Positions 18,248-27,438 of a stretch of 64,000 nt of DNA are shown here, in pieces. The DNA comes from Ensifer sp. BR816. Its GTDB lineage: Bacteria; Pseudomonadota; Alphaproteobacteria; Rhizobiales; Rhizobiaceae. Under the pieces are notes generated by a model that saw nothing but the letters and a program-made list of their open reading frames with translations, had not been told where the DNA came from and made no database searches. The stretch spans positions 3,927,342-3,991,341 of the forward strand of contig NZ_KB905370.1 in assembly GCF_000378985.1 (NCBI RefSeq), in the 5' to 3' direction. Both the position numbers and the translations under genes were made by a program. Position 1 is the stretch's first letter; each line of letters starts with the position of its first letter.

Positions 18248-18340
18248 TAGCGAATCTCTCTAACGTGGTGCTGCGAGGTTTGAGCAATTCCTAGCGCGCG
18301 TGGCACGGGAACGTGCTCGCCACCAGGGATCGACTCCCAT

Positions 18341-18359
18341 CAAGCATCAAGCGTGCCAA
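18341..18359 (-). promoter_or_regulatory. sigma-54 promoter of glnII
   Basis: On the minus strand TTGGCAC-GCTTG-ATGCTTG matches TGGCAC-N5-TTGCW, with exactly 10 nt between the GG (-24) and GC (-12) pairs. The start point would be near 18332, giving an 85-nt leader. NtrC sites are expected at higher coordinates; a weak half-match (GCAC-N9-GTG) near 18514-18530 is the only candidate I see. Confidence 0.8.
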
Positions 18360-18360
18360 C

Positions 18361-18750
18361 TCGACGATCGGCGCGACTCTTTTTTTGGTCGGCCGTCGAT
18401 TCAGACTGGTTTCCCGCCGGGTGGCCGTAAGGCCTCTGCGAACGGCAAGTGGCCCGTCCAGGCCCCAACGCCCTGCCACCGTGTTGATTTTGCTGGATAT
18501 CCGCCCCTCCCATGCACCGGGCGATCGTGAAGCTCGATCGGGCGGGGGAGGAACAAGCGCCGCAAAATGCGTCAGTTGCGCGCAGCTGCCTAAAAAATCG
18601 CACCGAATTCCCACCCTCAACAGCGAACCGGGGTGGTTGCTTGCGATTCCGGCAGGCAATTGATCGATTTTTCAGCAATTAGCGCAAATGATGTGCAATT
18701 TCCGCCGCAGCGTACTATCTTTCTGGTCAGGACTCACGGGAGACCAGAGC
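18361..18750. other. long intergenic region between glnII promoter and DUF2735 gene
   Basis: About 390 nt without a convincing gene. It should hold the NtrC enhancer for glnII and a promoter for the rightward small gene. I see no repeat, terminator or second sigma-54 motif. Confidence 0.5.
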
Positions 18751-18945
18751 ATGGCCACGAGTTTTCAGGGCAAGACCGCGACGATCTACCAGTTCCCGAC
18801 ACATATCTCCCGGAAGGCCGAGGATCGCCGTTCGGAGGTGCAGCGCAAAGCGAGTCTCGCTTCGTCGGAAGTGTGCGCGGCTGCCATTGACGGCTGCTGG
18901 TACCACGAGGAAGCGGTTCGCGAGGACACAAGCACCAAGCACTGA
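18751..18945 (+). CDS. DUF2735-family small protein
   Basis: A 64-residue protein from ATG 18751 (GGGAGACCAGAGC upstream) with TATIYQFP at residues 9-16, the signature I associate with DUF2735, a short family found in Rhizobiales. It is hydrophilic with a Cys pair (near 42 and 49). It is divergent from glnII across a shared regulatory region; a nitrogen-related role is inferred from position only. Confidence 0.72.
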   Translation: MATSFQGKTATIYQFPTHISRKAEDRRSEVQRKASLASSEVCAAAIDGCWYHEEAVREDTSTKH

Positions 18946-18950
18946 GTGCG

Positions 18951-19946
18951 CTATTGGAGCGTCAACAGATATAGGTTGCCGGCGAGGTCCGAAACAACGA
19001 GTTGCCGGGCGTCCCAGACGAGCACCGAGACCGGCCGTGTCAGGCCGTCGAGAATGGTGCTCCTGCTCTTCGTGGCAGCATCGATCTTGAGCAGTCGGCC
19101 ACTGCCTTTTGCGAAGCCTTGCTTCTGATCATAGGTCCCGTGCTCGAGCACGAACATTCCCCCGTCGTTTGCAAAGGCAATAGCCACCGGCGCGTTGAGG
19201 CCGTCAACCTCGAGCCGCGGTTCGGGCGCGCCCCCAGTCGGGATCGAAACGACCGTCCCTGCCCCTGCAAGGAAGGGAAAGCCGCCGAACAGCGCGACAT
19301 GGAGACGCCGCTCGTGGAGCGCAATCCCGGTCGGCACCGCATCGACCTCGTAGCTACTATCCGCCGCGAATTCCGTCGGCGAAAGGTTCTGCAACGTATC
19401 GGCCGCCTGCGGCAATCGTCGAAAACTGACCACGGTCCTCTTTCGCCCGTCGGATCGCACATGCTCGACACTGTTGCGTGCCGCGTCGACGACATAGAAG
19501 CCTTGGTCGGCGGCGACGAAATCGAACGGGTTCCAGAAATCATTGCTGATGATACGCGTCTTGCCCGCGGCATCGATCGCAACCAGGCTGTGATCGCGCG
19601 GATCCGCTTCGGCGCTGGCCGGTGTCCACCCTTGAGCCACGATGAGTTCGGCACCGACACGCGCGACACGATACGGCCCGGTCGGGTCGCCGATAACGTC
19701 GGGGCCATGGGGAAAGACCGGACCGAAGGGCTGGAGGCGCCCGTCTTCACCGCGACGATAGAGGCGACCGCTGGCGAGCTCGGTGACGAGCAGGCTCCCG
19801 CCGTCGCGGGCAAGGCCGGCAAAGGCGGCGCCGGGGACATGAACCGTCTCGAGCCGGTAGCCCGCTGCCGCCACCGGCTCGGCAGCCGCGCTGCCAGCCA
19901 GAAGCAGCGCCCCGGCGGCGGCGATCAGCGCGAGGAGCGGACGCAT
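18951..19946 (-). CDS. secreted beta-propeller protein, ScyD/ScyE-like
   Basis: The 331-residue protein has a Sec signal peptide (MRPLLALIAAAGALLLAGSAAA) followed by six to seven repeats with aliphatic-G-L/V-x-V-D or F-V-L-E-H patterns spaced about 45 residues, including FYVVDAARNSV and MFVLEHGTY, as in the ScyD/ScyE propeller family. Those proteins are periplasmic and of unclear role outside scytonemin clusters. The start overlaps the upstream FGE-fold gene by 22 nt, so the two are probably translationally linked. Confidence 0.78.
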   Translation of the reverse strand: MRPLLALIAAAGALLLAGSAAAEPVAAAGYRLETVHVPGAAFAGLARDGGSLLVTELASGRLYRRGEDGRLQPFGPVFPHGPDVIGDPTGPYRVARVGAELIVAQGWTPASAEADPRDHSLVAIDAAGKTRIISNDFWNPFDFVAADQGFYVVDAARNSVEHVRSDGRKRTVVSFRRLPQAADTLQNLSPTEFAADSSYEVDAVPTGIALHERRLHVALFGGFPFLAGAGTVVSIPTGGAPEPRLEVDGLNAPVAIAFANDGGMFVLEHGTYDQKQGFAKGSGRLLKIDAATKSRSTILDGLTRPVSVLVWDARQLVVSDLAGNLYLLTLQ

Positions 19947-20671
19947 CGGAAACCGCCATTCGCAGCAAAACGGAAGTCGGGATCGTAGGCGAGCCGGTAG
20001 GTGGTCGTCAGGTGGCGCGCGTCGCTGTTCCAGGCGCCGCCGCGAAGCACGCGATGGCGGCCCTCGGTGGCCGACGCTCCGACGTAAGGTCGATAGACGT
20101 CACGCGTCCATTCCCAGACATTGCCGACAAGATTGAGCACGCCTTCCGGACTGGCGCCGGCGGCGAAAGACTCTGCAGGGGCGGTCATCGCATAACCGTC
20201 GCGGTCGTCGCCGGAGCAGCAGAGAGCCGCACCGATGTTGGCCCGCTCCTCGAGGCGGTCGCTGCTGCCCCAGGGAAAGGCGTTACCCTCGGCGCCCCGC
20301 GCCGCCCTTTCATACTGCTGCTCGGTCGGCAAGGCGAGGCCATGATGGCGGCAGAAGGCATCGGCGTCCGGCCAGCTGACGCCGACCGCCGGCCGGTCGG
20401 GAAGTCCAAGCAGCGGGTGATCGGCATAGAAGGCGGGCCGATGCCCGGTCTCGGCGGCAAAGCGGGCATATTGCCGATTGGTGATCTCGGTGCGGTTGAT
20501 GGCAAAGGGTCTGCCCTGGACGACGCGTTGCGGCCTCTCGTTCTCGGGGCCGTCGTCGCGGCCGAACACGAAGGGACCGGCGGGGATTTCAATGAGCGGG
20601 TTGCCATCAATCGGCTGGGGGTCGCCGGCGAGCGCTCCGGACGAGATGACGAAAGCGATTGCCGCTGTCAC
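19925..20671 (-). CDS. FGE/SUMF1-fold protein lacking the FGE cysteines
   Basis: A 248-residue protein with a signal-like N-terminus from GTG 20671 (MTAAIAFVISSGALAGDPQ) and a full FGE-sulfatase domain: IEIPAGPFVFGRDD, PTEQQYERAARG, NLVGNVWEWTRDVY and a C-terminal RGGAW...GGFRCV. In formylglycine-generating enzymes the last block reads RGGSWxCH...YCxRYR; here those cysteines are Ser and Thr, so sulfatase activation is unlikely. Longer upstream frames run into a repeat element (20705-20901), so I reject those starts. Confidence 0.75.
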   Translation of the reverse strand: MTAAIAFVISSGALAGDPQPIDGNPLIEIPAGPFVFGRDDGPENERPQRVVQGRPFAINRTEITNRQYARFAAETGHRPAFYADHPLLGLPDRPAVGVSWPDADAFCRHHGLALPTEQQYERAARGAEGNAFPWGSSDRLEERANIGAALCCSGDDRDGYAMTAPAESFAAGASPEGVLNLVGNVWEWTRDVYRPYVGASATEGRHRVLRGGAWNSDARHLTTTYRLAYDPDFRFAANGGFRCVRSSR

Positions 20672-20704
20672 GGCATGAAGGCGCGATCCGAGTACCAGAC
20701 CACA

Positions 20705-20901
20705 CCCCCCTCTGCCTTGCCGGGCATCTCCCCCGCAAGGGGGGAGATCGGCTAGAGGCGCCGCCTTGCGCGATATCGGGGTCGAAGATGCTGAAATCGT
20801 CAAAGTGGCTGATGCAGGTGAAAGTAAATTGTGCAGGCAAGACATTGCCGCTTGCCGATCTCCCCCCTTGAGGGGGAGATGCCCGGCAGGGCAGAGGGGG
20901 G
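20705..20901. repeat. paired palindromic element, copy 1 (197 bp)
   Basis: Two 48-bp arms, 20705-20752 and 20854-20901, are inverted copies differing at two positions. Each starts CCCCCCTCTGCC at its outer end and itself contains a GATCTCCCCC/GGGGGAGATC-type hairpin facing inward. The roughly 100-bp centre has no gene. It lies between the CUT1 ATPase and the FGE-fold gene. Confidence 0.85.
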
Positions 20902-20939
20902 TAACGGCACCCGCCCCAATTCGATCCGTGCCCAAGATC

Positions 20940-22007
20940 TCAATTCTGAATGTCGACACGTCGCTCCGTCTCCGCATCGAACAGGAACATGCGGTCTGTC
21001 TCGATCCTGGTGCCGACCCGCTGGTCGATCTGGCCGGCGAAGTTCTTGTCGGCGCGCAAGGTCATGAGCCGGCCGCCGAGTTGCAGGCTGACAAGCGTGT
21101 TTTCGCCGGTCAGCTCCACCGAATAGATCGGTGCGACAAGATTGACGTCAGGGTCCTCCGGGTTCACCACGTGGACATCCTCGGGTCGCACCCCGAGCAC
21201 GGCGCGCGGAATGCTGACGTGGCCGGCACCGCCGACCCGCAAGCCTGCGCTCGCAAACACGCCGTCCTTCACCTCCCCCGGGATGAGGTTCATCGGCGGG
21301 GAACCGATGAAACCCGCGACGAAGAGCGTGCGCGGATCGTTGTAGATTTCCCGCGGCGTTCCGAGCTGCTCGATCACGCCCCTGTTCATCACGGCGACGC
21401 GATGGGCGAGCGTCATCGCCTCGATCTGGTCGTGTGTCACGTAGATGGTCGTGACCTGCAACTCGTGCTGCAGGTGCTTCAGCTCCGCCCGCATCTGGGT
21501 GCGCAGCTTGGCATCGAGATTGGAAAGCGGCTCGTCCATCAGGAAGACGCGCGGCGTGCGCACGATGGCACGCGCCAGCGCCACGCGCTGGCGCTGGCCG
21601 CCCGAAAGCTCCTTGGGCAGGCGCTTCAGCATCGTATCGAGCTCGACGCGGCGCGCCACCTCGGTGATGCGTCGCTTGTATTCCTCCGGCGGCACTTTGC
21701 GGATCTTCAGGGGGTAGCCGATATTGTCCTCGACGGAGAGGTGCGGATAGAGCGCATAGGACTGGAAAACCATCGCCACGTCGCGATACTTCGGCAGCAC
21801 GTCGTTGATGCGGTCTGAATTGATAAAGATATCACCGGATGTCGCCTCCTCGAGGCCGGCGACCATCCGCATCGTGGTCGTCTTGCCGCAGCCCGAGGGC
21901 CCGAGCAGCACAAGGAATTCCTTGTCGCGGATCTCGAGGTTGAAATCGTGGACCGCGACGAACTCGCCGAATTTCTTGGTCACATTGTCGAACCGGACGG
22001 ACGCCAT
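20940..22007 (-). CDS. CUT1 sugar ABC transporter ATP-binding protein (UgpC/MsmX type)
   Basis: The 355-residue ATPase has Walker A GPSGCGKTT at 36-44, signature LSGGQRQRVALARAI near 136, Walker B VFLMDEPLSNLDAKLR, H-loop VTHDQIEAMTL, and a C-terminal OB-type (TOBE) domain ending in a GTRIETDRMFLFD block, as in MalK/UgpC. It powers the permeases encoded just upstream. Gap to the preceding permease gene is 13 nt. Confidence 0.9.
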   Translation of the reverse strand: MASVRFDNVTKKFGEFVAVHDFNLEIRDKEFLVLLGPSGCGKTTTMRMVAGLEEATSGDIFINSDRINDVLPKYRDVAMVFQSYALYPHLSVEDNIGYPLKIRKVPPEEYKRRITEVARRVELDTMLKRLPKELSGGQRQRVALARAIVRTPRVFLMDEPLSNLDAKLRTQMRAELKHLQHELQVTTIYVTHDQIEAMTLAHRVAVMNRGVIEQLGTPREIYNDPRTLFVAGFIGSPPMNLIPGEVKDGVFASAGLRVGGAGHVSIPRAVLGVRPEDVHVVNPEDPDVNLVAPIYSVELTGENTLVSLQLGGRLMTLRADKNFAGQIDQRVGTRIETDRMFLFDAETERRVDIQN

Positions 22008-22020
22008 AGGCCTCGACCCC

Positions 22021-22881
22021 TCACCCTTTGACAGCGCCGAGGGAGAGCCCCCGCACGAGATGCTTCTGGACGATGAAGGCGAAGATGACGATCGGCACGC
22101 AGGCCATGAAGCCCGCCGCGCTGATCTCGCCCCAATAGGTCTTGTACTGGGTTACCCGCCCGGCAATGCCGATCGGCAGCGTCTGCGATTGCTCGGTCAG
22201 CGTGATGACGAGCGACAGCAGGAACTCGTTCCACGAGATGATCAGGCAGAAGATGGCAGTCGCCGCGAGCCCGGGGCGGGCGAGCGGCAGAGCAACGTGC
22301 AGGAAGGCGCCCCAGCGCGTGTCGCCGTCGACGATCGCCGCCTCTTCCAGCTCGACCGGCAGATCCTGGAAATAGCTTTTCATCATCCAGGTCGCAAACG
22401 GCAGGTTGAAGGCGGTATAGGCGATGATCAGCGCCGACTTGGTGTTGAGCATGTCGAAATAGTTGAAGAACAGGTAGAGCGGGATGATGCTGACGATCGG
22501 CGGCATCATCCGCGTCGAAAGGATCCAGAACGAAATCTGCTTGCGCCACTGCCAGGGGTAGCTGAACCGCGCCAGCGCGTAGCCGGCCATCGTGCCGAAG
22601 GTCACGGAGATGGCGGTCGTTCCGGCGGCGACGAGGAAGCTGTTCAGCGCGTAGCGCAGGAACGGACGTTGGATGAATGCTTCGTCGTAGTGCTTCAGGG
22701 TCGGGTTGCGCGGCAGCCATTCGGGCGGAACGGCGAAGATGTCGATGTCGAACTTGAAGGAGTTCGCCGCGATCCAGTAGACGGGAAAGAGCGTCAGGAT
22801 CAGCGCAACCAGGATCGTCAGATAGGCCGACAGGCGGAGAAGCATCTCCCGGCCGCGGCTGCGTGTCCTGATCGTCGCCAT
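22021..22881 (-). CDS. CUT1 sugar ABC transporter permease, MalG type
   Basis: The 286-residue membrane protein has six helices and the conserved EAA loop with EAAIVDGD at residues 180-187, followed by the LPLARPG segment that docks on the ATPase. It starts 4 nt after the other permease's stop. The substrate cannot be read from sequence. Confidence 0.9.
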   Translation of the reverse strand: MATIRTRSRGREMLLRLSAYLTILVALILTLFPVYWIAANSFKFDIDIFAVPPEWLPRNPTLKHYDEAFIQRPFLRYALNSFLVAAGTTAISVTFGTMAGYALARFSYPWQWRKQISFWILSTRMMPPIVSIIPLYLFFNYFDMLNTKSALIIAYTAFNLPFATWMMKSYFQDLPVELEEAAIVDGDTRWGAFLHVALPLARPGLAATAIFCLIISWNEFLLSLVITLTEQSQTLPIGIAGRVTQYKTYWGEISAAGFMACVPIVIFAFIVQKHLVRGLSLGAVKG

Positions 22882-22885
22882 CGTC

Positions 22886-23806
22886 TCACTCCGCCAGCCG
22901 CATGCGTTTCATGAACCAGGTGCTGAGCACGATCGTCACGAACAGCACGAAGAGCGATATCGCCGCCGCATAACCGGGATCGGCGAAGCGATAGGCGACC
23001 TGGTAGATGTAGAGGCTCAGGACCTTGGTCCGGTCTGCCGGGCCGCCTCCTGTCAGGATGAAGACGAGATCAAAAAGGCGCAGCGCATCCATGACGCGCA
23101 ACAGCAGCGCAATGGCGATCACCGGCTTCAGGAAAGGCAGCGTCAGATCCCAGAACTGGCGCCAGGACGAAGCGCCGTCGAGCGCTGCCGCCTCATAGGG
23201 CTCGACCGGCAGACTTGCCAGCCCCGCCAACATCAGAAGGAATATGAACGGCGTCCATTGCCACACATCGGCGACGATTATCGAAAACATCGCGAGGTTT
23301 ACGTCGCCCGCCCAGGCCTGGACGGGAAGACCGAGCTGAAACATGATCTCGTTCAAAACGCCAAACTGCGGCTCATAGATGATCTTCCACGTGATCGCGA
23401 CGGCAATCGGCGGCAGCATCATCGGGATCATCAGCACCGTCTTTAGGAAGCTGAGGCGCCGGATGTACCTGTCGAGCAGCAGCGCCAGGCCGAGGCCGAG
23501 AACGAATTCGAGCGCCACCGCCACGATCGTGAACACCGCCGTGTTGCGGACCGCGACGTGAAATTGTGGGTCGGAAATGAGACGCACGAAATTGCCGGTG
23601 CCGACGAATTCCCAGGGCAGGTCGGGATTGGGGCTGATCCGGTGGACCGCCGCATAGAACATGTAGACACTGGGAAAAATCGTCAGCACCAGAAGGATGA
23701 GCACGGTCGGCGCAAGCATCAGGTAGCGCAGATGTCGCTCCGTCCAATGCTCCAGCGATCCTCCCGGCTGGAGCGACTTGGCGAGCTCGCCCTTGTACTT
23801 CAGCAT
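22886..23806 (-). CDS. CUT1 sugar ABC transporter permease, MalF type
   Basis: From ATG 23806, preceded by GGGAGGGG, a 306-residue protein with six helices and the EAAALDGA loop at residues 205-212. An in-frame start 54 nt upstream lacks a ribosome site. It pairs with the MalG-type permease. Confidence 0.9.
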   Translation of the reverse strand: MLKYKGELAKSLQPGGSLEHWTERHLRYLMLAPTVLILLVLTIFPSVYMFYAAVHRISPNPDLPWEFVGTGNFVRLISDPQFHVAVRNTAVFTIVAVALEFVLGLGLALLLDRYIRRLSFLKTVLMIPMMLPPIAVAITWKIIYEPQFGVLNEIMFQLGLPVQAWAGDVNLAMFSIIVADVWQWTPFIFLLMLAGLASLPVEPYEAAALDGASSWRQFWDLTLPFLKPVIAIALLLRVMDALRLFDLVFILTGGGPADRTKVLSLYIYQVAYRFADPGYAAAISLFVLFVTIVLSTWFMKRMRLAE

Positions 23807-23860
23807 CGGCCCCTCCCGTAGACCCTGTCCGTACGCACCGTGACACCCGTGCGACGGCAA

Positions 23861-23886
23861 GAGCGGGGCTCCCGGGAGCCCCGCTC
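23861..23886 (-). other. intra-operon palindrome after the CUT1 binding-protein gene
   Basis: A perfect 26-bp palindrome with 13-bp arms (GAGCGGGGCTCCC and its complement), 15 nt past the binding-protein stop and without a T-run. It mirrors the hairpin at 6123-6148 and probably protects the upstream mRNA segment. Confidence 0.7.
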
Positions 23887-23901
23887 GACACAGGCAACCG
23901 T

Positions 23902-25161
23902 CTATTTAAGGCCGGTGATCTGCTCCACCGCGGCTTGCGCGTTCTTCAGCGCCTCCTCCGGCGTGATCGTGCCCGCGACCGCCTTGGAAAGCTCGATCCC
24001 GAAGGCATTCTCGATCTCCGGCCACTTCGGATGGCGCGGACGCGGCGTCGAGGCCTGGATCGCCTCCATCAGCACCGGATAGTGGCGGAACTGCTCCTGC
24101 TTGGTGAGGTCCGCATCGGTGAAGACCGAGGCCCGGACGGGCGGATTGCCGCGACTCGCGGAAATCTTGATCTGCTCGGGCGAGGTCGCCCAGATCATGA
24201 AGTCGAAGGCCTCCTGCTTGTTCTTCGACGCCGCCATGATCCCCATGGTCCAGTGGCCGATCTCCGAACTGCCCGGCTTCGTGCCGGCCGGAATCGGGCT
24301 GTAGGAGATCTTGCCGACCATCTTCGACTGGCTCGGATCCTCGAAGGTCGCAACCCAGTTCGGCCAGTTGATCGACGAGGCGGCGGTTCCGGCGGCAAGG
24401 GCCGTACCGACCTCGTTGGCGTTATAACTCTCGATCCCCTTCGGCGACACGTCGCGCAGCGCGATGAACGTCTTCATCGCGGCCGCCCCTTCCGGCGTAT
24501 CGATCGTCACCTTCGTGCGGTCCTCGTTGAACATATTGGCGCCGTAGGACCAGAAGATCGGCATGAAGTCGGCCACGACGGGGTTGCCCTGGCCGCCGCG
24601 GAAGACATAGCCGAAATAGCGACCGCCACCATTCTCGGTCAGCGTCTTGGAAGCCTTCAGGACGTCGTCCCAGGTCTTCGGAGCCTCGACGCCGGCCTCC
24701 TTGTACTTGGCTGCGTCATAGAAGAACATCTGGGCATTTCCCACATAGGGCAGGCACACATACGGTCCCGTATTGTAGGGATTGCGGCAGATCGCCAGCG
24801 ACTTCGACAGGAAGTCGTTGTCCGGGCCCTCCATGCCCGCATTCTTGAAGTATGGCGTCAAGTCCTCGAGATGTCCGTTCTCCGCGAAAAACGGAATCCA
24901 CGGGTCATCCATCAGGATGATATCGAACACGCCGGATTTCGTTGCTCCTGCATTGGCACCCTGTTCGAAGACATTGGCATAGGGCGCCTGGACGATCTCC
25001 ACCTTCGTGCCCTTCATCTTCGAGTAGTCGTCAGCAGCAGCCCTAAGGCCGTCGCCCTCGCTGCTCGATGGCACAAGGACCGTGAAATCGGCCCAGGCAG
25101 ACGCGCTGATGGCAAACGCCGATGTCGCCACGGCGAGGGCCAGACAGAATTTGCGCAACAT
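23902..25161 (-). CDS. CUT1 sugar ABC transporter binding protein
   Basis: From ATG 25161, with GGGAGGTA upstream, a 419-residue type II binding protein. The signal peptide covers about residues 1-24 (LAVATSAFAISASAWA), followed by FDIILMDDPWIPFFAENG, a DVLKASKTLTENG helix and WPNWVATFEDPSQS in the C-lobe, as in MalE/UgpB-like proteins. First gene of the leftward operon. Ligand unknown. Confidence 0.88.
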   Translation of the reverse strand: MLRKFCLALAVATSAFAISASAWADFTVLVPSSSEGDGLRAAADDYSKMKGTKVEIVQAPYANVFEQGANAGATKSGVFDIILMDDPWIPFFAENGHLEDLTPYFKNAGMEGPDNDFLSKSLAICRNPYNTGPYVCLPYVGNAQMFFYDAAKYKEAGVEAPKTWDDVLKASKTLTENGGGRYFGYVFRGGQGNPVVADFMPIFWSYGANMFNEDRTKVTIDTPEGAAAMKTFIALRDVSPKGIESYNANEVGTALAAGTAASSINWPNWVATFEDPSQSKMVGKISYSPIPAGTKPGSSEIGHWTMGIMAASKNKQEAFDFMIWATSPEQIKISASRGNPPVRASVFTDADLTKQEQFRHYPVLMEAIQASTPRPRHPKWPEIENAFGIELSKAVAGTITPEEALKNAQAAVEQITGLK

Positions 25162-25414
25162 TGAATACCTCCCAATCCGAGCTCTTGACGAAACCCCCTT
25201 CCTGGAGGTCCCGCCCGATCCGGCTTGGCGGAGAGGCTGATGCAACGTCCATGAGTTCCGGGCCCCACAACGGGTCCGACCCTCGTCGGGCTTCTCCACA
25301 AGCCGACGTTGCTCCCAACGCAAATCTACCACATTCCGCTTGATTTAGAGAGGGTGGTATCAGCTACCGCTTTTGCTGCAACTTGAAAGGCCCGCGGTCC
25401 GCGGAAGGAGCAGC

Positions 25415-26479
25415 CTAACCCGTCACATAGCGAATGGTTCTGGACATTCGCGCGAGAAAGGCAGGCCTCGAAGAGGCAACGAGCTTCCATGACAGGACCG
25501 CCTGCGCCATGCGTCGCGGCAGCACACCCACTGACAGGAACCAGGCCGCCAGCATGGCACGGCGGCGCAGCGAGACATTCATCTCCATGCTGGCAGCGGC
25601 GCCGGCCGCGGCAAGCGAAAGCCGCGAGTCCTCCGCCACCGGATGGCGCTGGCTGTCCACGCAGAGCGAAGCCAGGCGTTCCTCGAGATGCGTCGGATCG
25701 CGCAAATTGGCGTCCGCCGGTACTTCCAGCCCGACGTCCTCGGCCTGACGCGAAAGGGCATGCAACCGATGGAAATCATGCTCCACCCGCCAGCGCGCCC
25801 TTTGGCCGAGTCTCTCGGCGAAGATCGAATGGTTGTTTCCGTGCATACGGTAGGCGCCGAGACAGGTGTCGATCGACCTTATCCTCCCATAAAGCGGTGC
25901 CACGGTGACCAGATAGCCGTCGGCGCCCTGCCGGAACTCCTGCTCAGGGACCGGCATGATGTTCTCTAGCGCCGAACGCGCGAAAGCCAGTCCGCTGGTG
26001 ACGGTCGTCTGGTAGCGCGCACGACGCAACAACTGCGGGATGACGTCGCCGGAATCGAAGGGCACTTCGGGCGGCGGGAAGACGTCCTTGACGCGCTGCC
26101 GTTCGTCGACGATGTGCAGCCGGAACTGCATCTGCGCGACCTCGCCATCCCATTGGGCGACAATCTCGGAAACGGCGTTCGGGTAGAGGTAGTCGTCGGC
26201 GTCGAGGAACAGGACGATCGCGCCGCGGCTTGATGCAAATCCGCTGTTGAAGGCCGCGGCATGACCGCCATTCGCCGCTCGCAGGCATGGCTTGATCCGG
26301 GTGCCGTACGACGCGATGACCTCGGCGGAGTTGTCGGTCGATGCATCGTCGACGACGATGACTTCCACGTCGCCGTAGCTCTGGTCGAGGGCGCTCTCGA
26401 TCGCGTTCCTCAGGAAACGGGCGTAGTTGTAGTTCGCAATGATGATGGAGACCGGAAGTCGGTCTTGGATGGAATGCAT
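25415..26479 (-). CDS. family 2 glycosyltransferase
   Basis: The 354-residue protein starts at ATG 26479 and runs SIIIANYNYARFLRNAIES (GT-A N-terminal strand), VIVVDDASTD (nucleotide-binding), and VLFLDADDYLYP (the DxD metal motif near 100). After the catalytic domain comes a helical region of about 130 residues. It should transfer a sugar from a nucleotide donor, perhaps to a surface polysaccharide. It stands alone between unrelated operons, so the acceptor is unknown. Confidence 0.85.
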   Translation of the reverse strand: MHSIQDRLPVSIIIANYNYARFLRNAIESALDQSYGDVEVIVVDDASTDNSAEVIASYGTRIKPCLRAANGGHAAAFNSGFASSRGAIVLFLDADDYLYPNAVSEIVAQWDGEVAQMQFRLHIVDERQRVKDVFPPPEVPFDSGDVIPQLLRRARYQTTVTSGLAFARSALENIMPVPEQEFRQGADGYLVTVAPLYGRIRSIDTCLGAYRMHGNNHSIFAERLGQRARWRVEHDFHRLHALSRQAEDVGLEVPADANLRDPTHLEERLASLCVDSQRHPVAEDSRLSLAAAGAAASMEMNVSLRRRAMLAAWFLSVGVLPRRMAQAVLSWKLVASSRPAFLARMSRTIRYVTG

Positions 26480-26710
26480 CGCATGAACCTCGCAGATCTG
26501 CTTTGGTTGCGGCGAACCTTCATTCGGTCCTTGGAGAAATGCCCGCTCCGGAATGCAGCCTCTCCGGCTGCGCCGGAGCCATTGCCATATTGGCCAACGG
26601 GCGGCGAAGATCGTTTTCGATCCGTGGTCGAGCGTCTTCAGTTTTGTGGCATTTGAATGACCTTGAGGACGGCCAGCCATCCGGAACCCCGTGTGCGTCC
26701 GCGAGAAACC

Positions 26711-27409
26711 TTACGCGAAATAGCCCGGATGGTCCTCTCGAAGGGCCTCAACGTCAGGGATCACAGCGCCGAGATGGCGCATCATCGCTTCGCAGGCGCG
26801 GGCCTCGTCCCGTGCCGAAATCGCATCGCGGATCGCTCTATGTTCTTCGATAACGACTGCCATCCTACCGGTCACCGGCAAGGTCAGGCGGCGGGCACGA
26901 TCGATCTGCAGCTTCACCGTCTTGACGAGCGTCCAGATGTTTGGATAGCCGGCAATCGATGAAATGGCTTCGTGAAACGCTTCGTCCTCCTCATAAAACA
27001 GCGACGTCTCGTTCCGCTCGGCATGACCCCGCTGACGAGCGATGATCGCATCGAGGCGCCCGACATCCTCGGCTGTGGCGACCTCAGCAGCGCGCTCCAC
27101 GGTGGTGCGCTCCAGCGACTTGCGAATGACGACCGCCTCGGGAATGGCTGAAATCGGGATCCGCGAGACGAAGGTGCCCGATTGCGGGAAGATCTCGATG
27201 AGGCCCGTTTCAGCGAGCCGCAGAAGCGCCTCGCGCACCGGCGTGCGACTGACTCCGAATTCCTCCGCAATGCGTTTTTCCTGCAGCGACATTCCTGGCT
27301 TCAACTCGAGCGACGCGATCGCAGCATGGAGTTGCTGATAGATGGCGGCCGCCGTCGTCACGCGGCGAAGCCTTATGCCGTTTGCCCCATCTGAAGGTTG
27401 ATGCCGCAA
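26711..27409 (-). CDS. GntR-family regulator, FCD (FadR) subgroup
   Basis: About 232 residues: an N-terminal winged helix (IYQQLHAAIASLELKPG ... LQEKRIAEEFGVSRTPVREALLRL) and a C-terminal FCD ligand domain with the metal-site histidines (DEAFHEAI, EEHRAIRDA, MMRHL). The TTG at 27409 is the longest start; GTG at 27361, opening MTTAAAIYQQL, is equally plausible. Divergent from the mannitol-dehydrogenase-family gene, it most likely controls that gene in response to a hexuronate or polyol acid. Confidence 0.85.
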   Translation of the reverse strand: MRHQPSDGANGIRLRRVTTAAAIYQQLHAAIASLELKPGMSLQEKRIAEEFGVSRTPVREALLRLAETGLIEIFPQSGTFVSRIPISAIPEAVVIRKSLERTTVERAAEVATAEDVGRLDAIIARQRGHAERNETSLFYEEDEAFHEAISSIAGYPNIWTLVKTVKLQIDRARRLTLPVTGRMAVVIEEHRAIRDAISARDEARACEAMMRHLGAVIPDVEALREDHPGYFA

Positions 27410-27438
27410 TGCCGAACGCCCTGTTTGACAGTCTTTGC

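Noticed and set aside
16859..18250. 463-codon plus-strand frame opposite glnII
   Set aside because: Shadow of glnII. It also runs through a terminator and a RIME1.
18510..18535. NtrC enhancer for glnII
   Set aside because: Only a weak dyad (GCAC-N9-GTG) is visible, too far from the consensus to list as a site.
20672..20977. N-terminal extension of the FGE-fold protein to 350 residues
   Set aside because: The extra 102 residues are a translation of the repeat arms (PLCPAGHLP, PPCGGDARQG), not a conserved domain.
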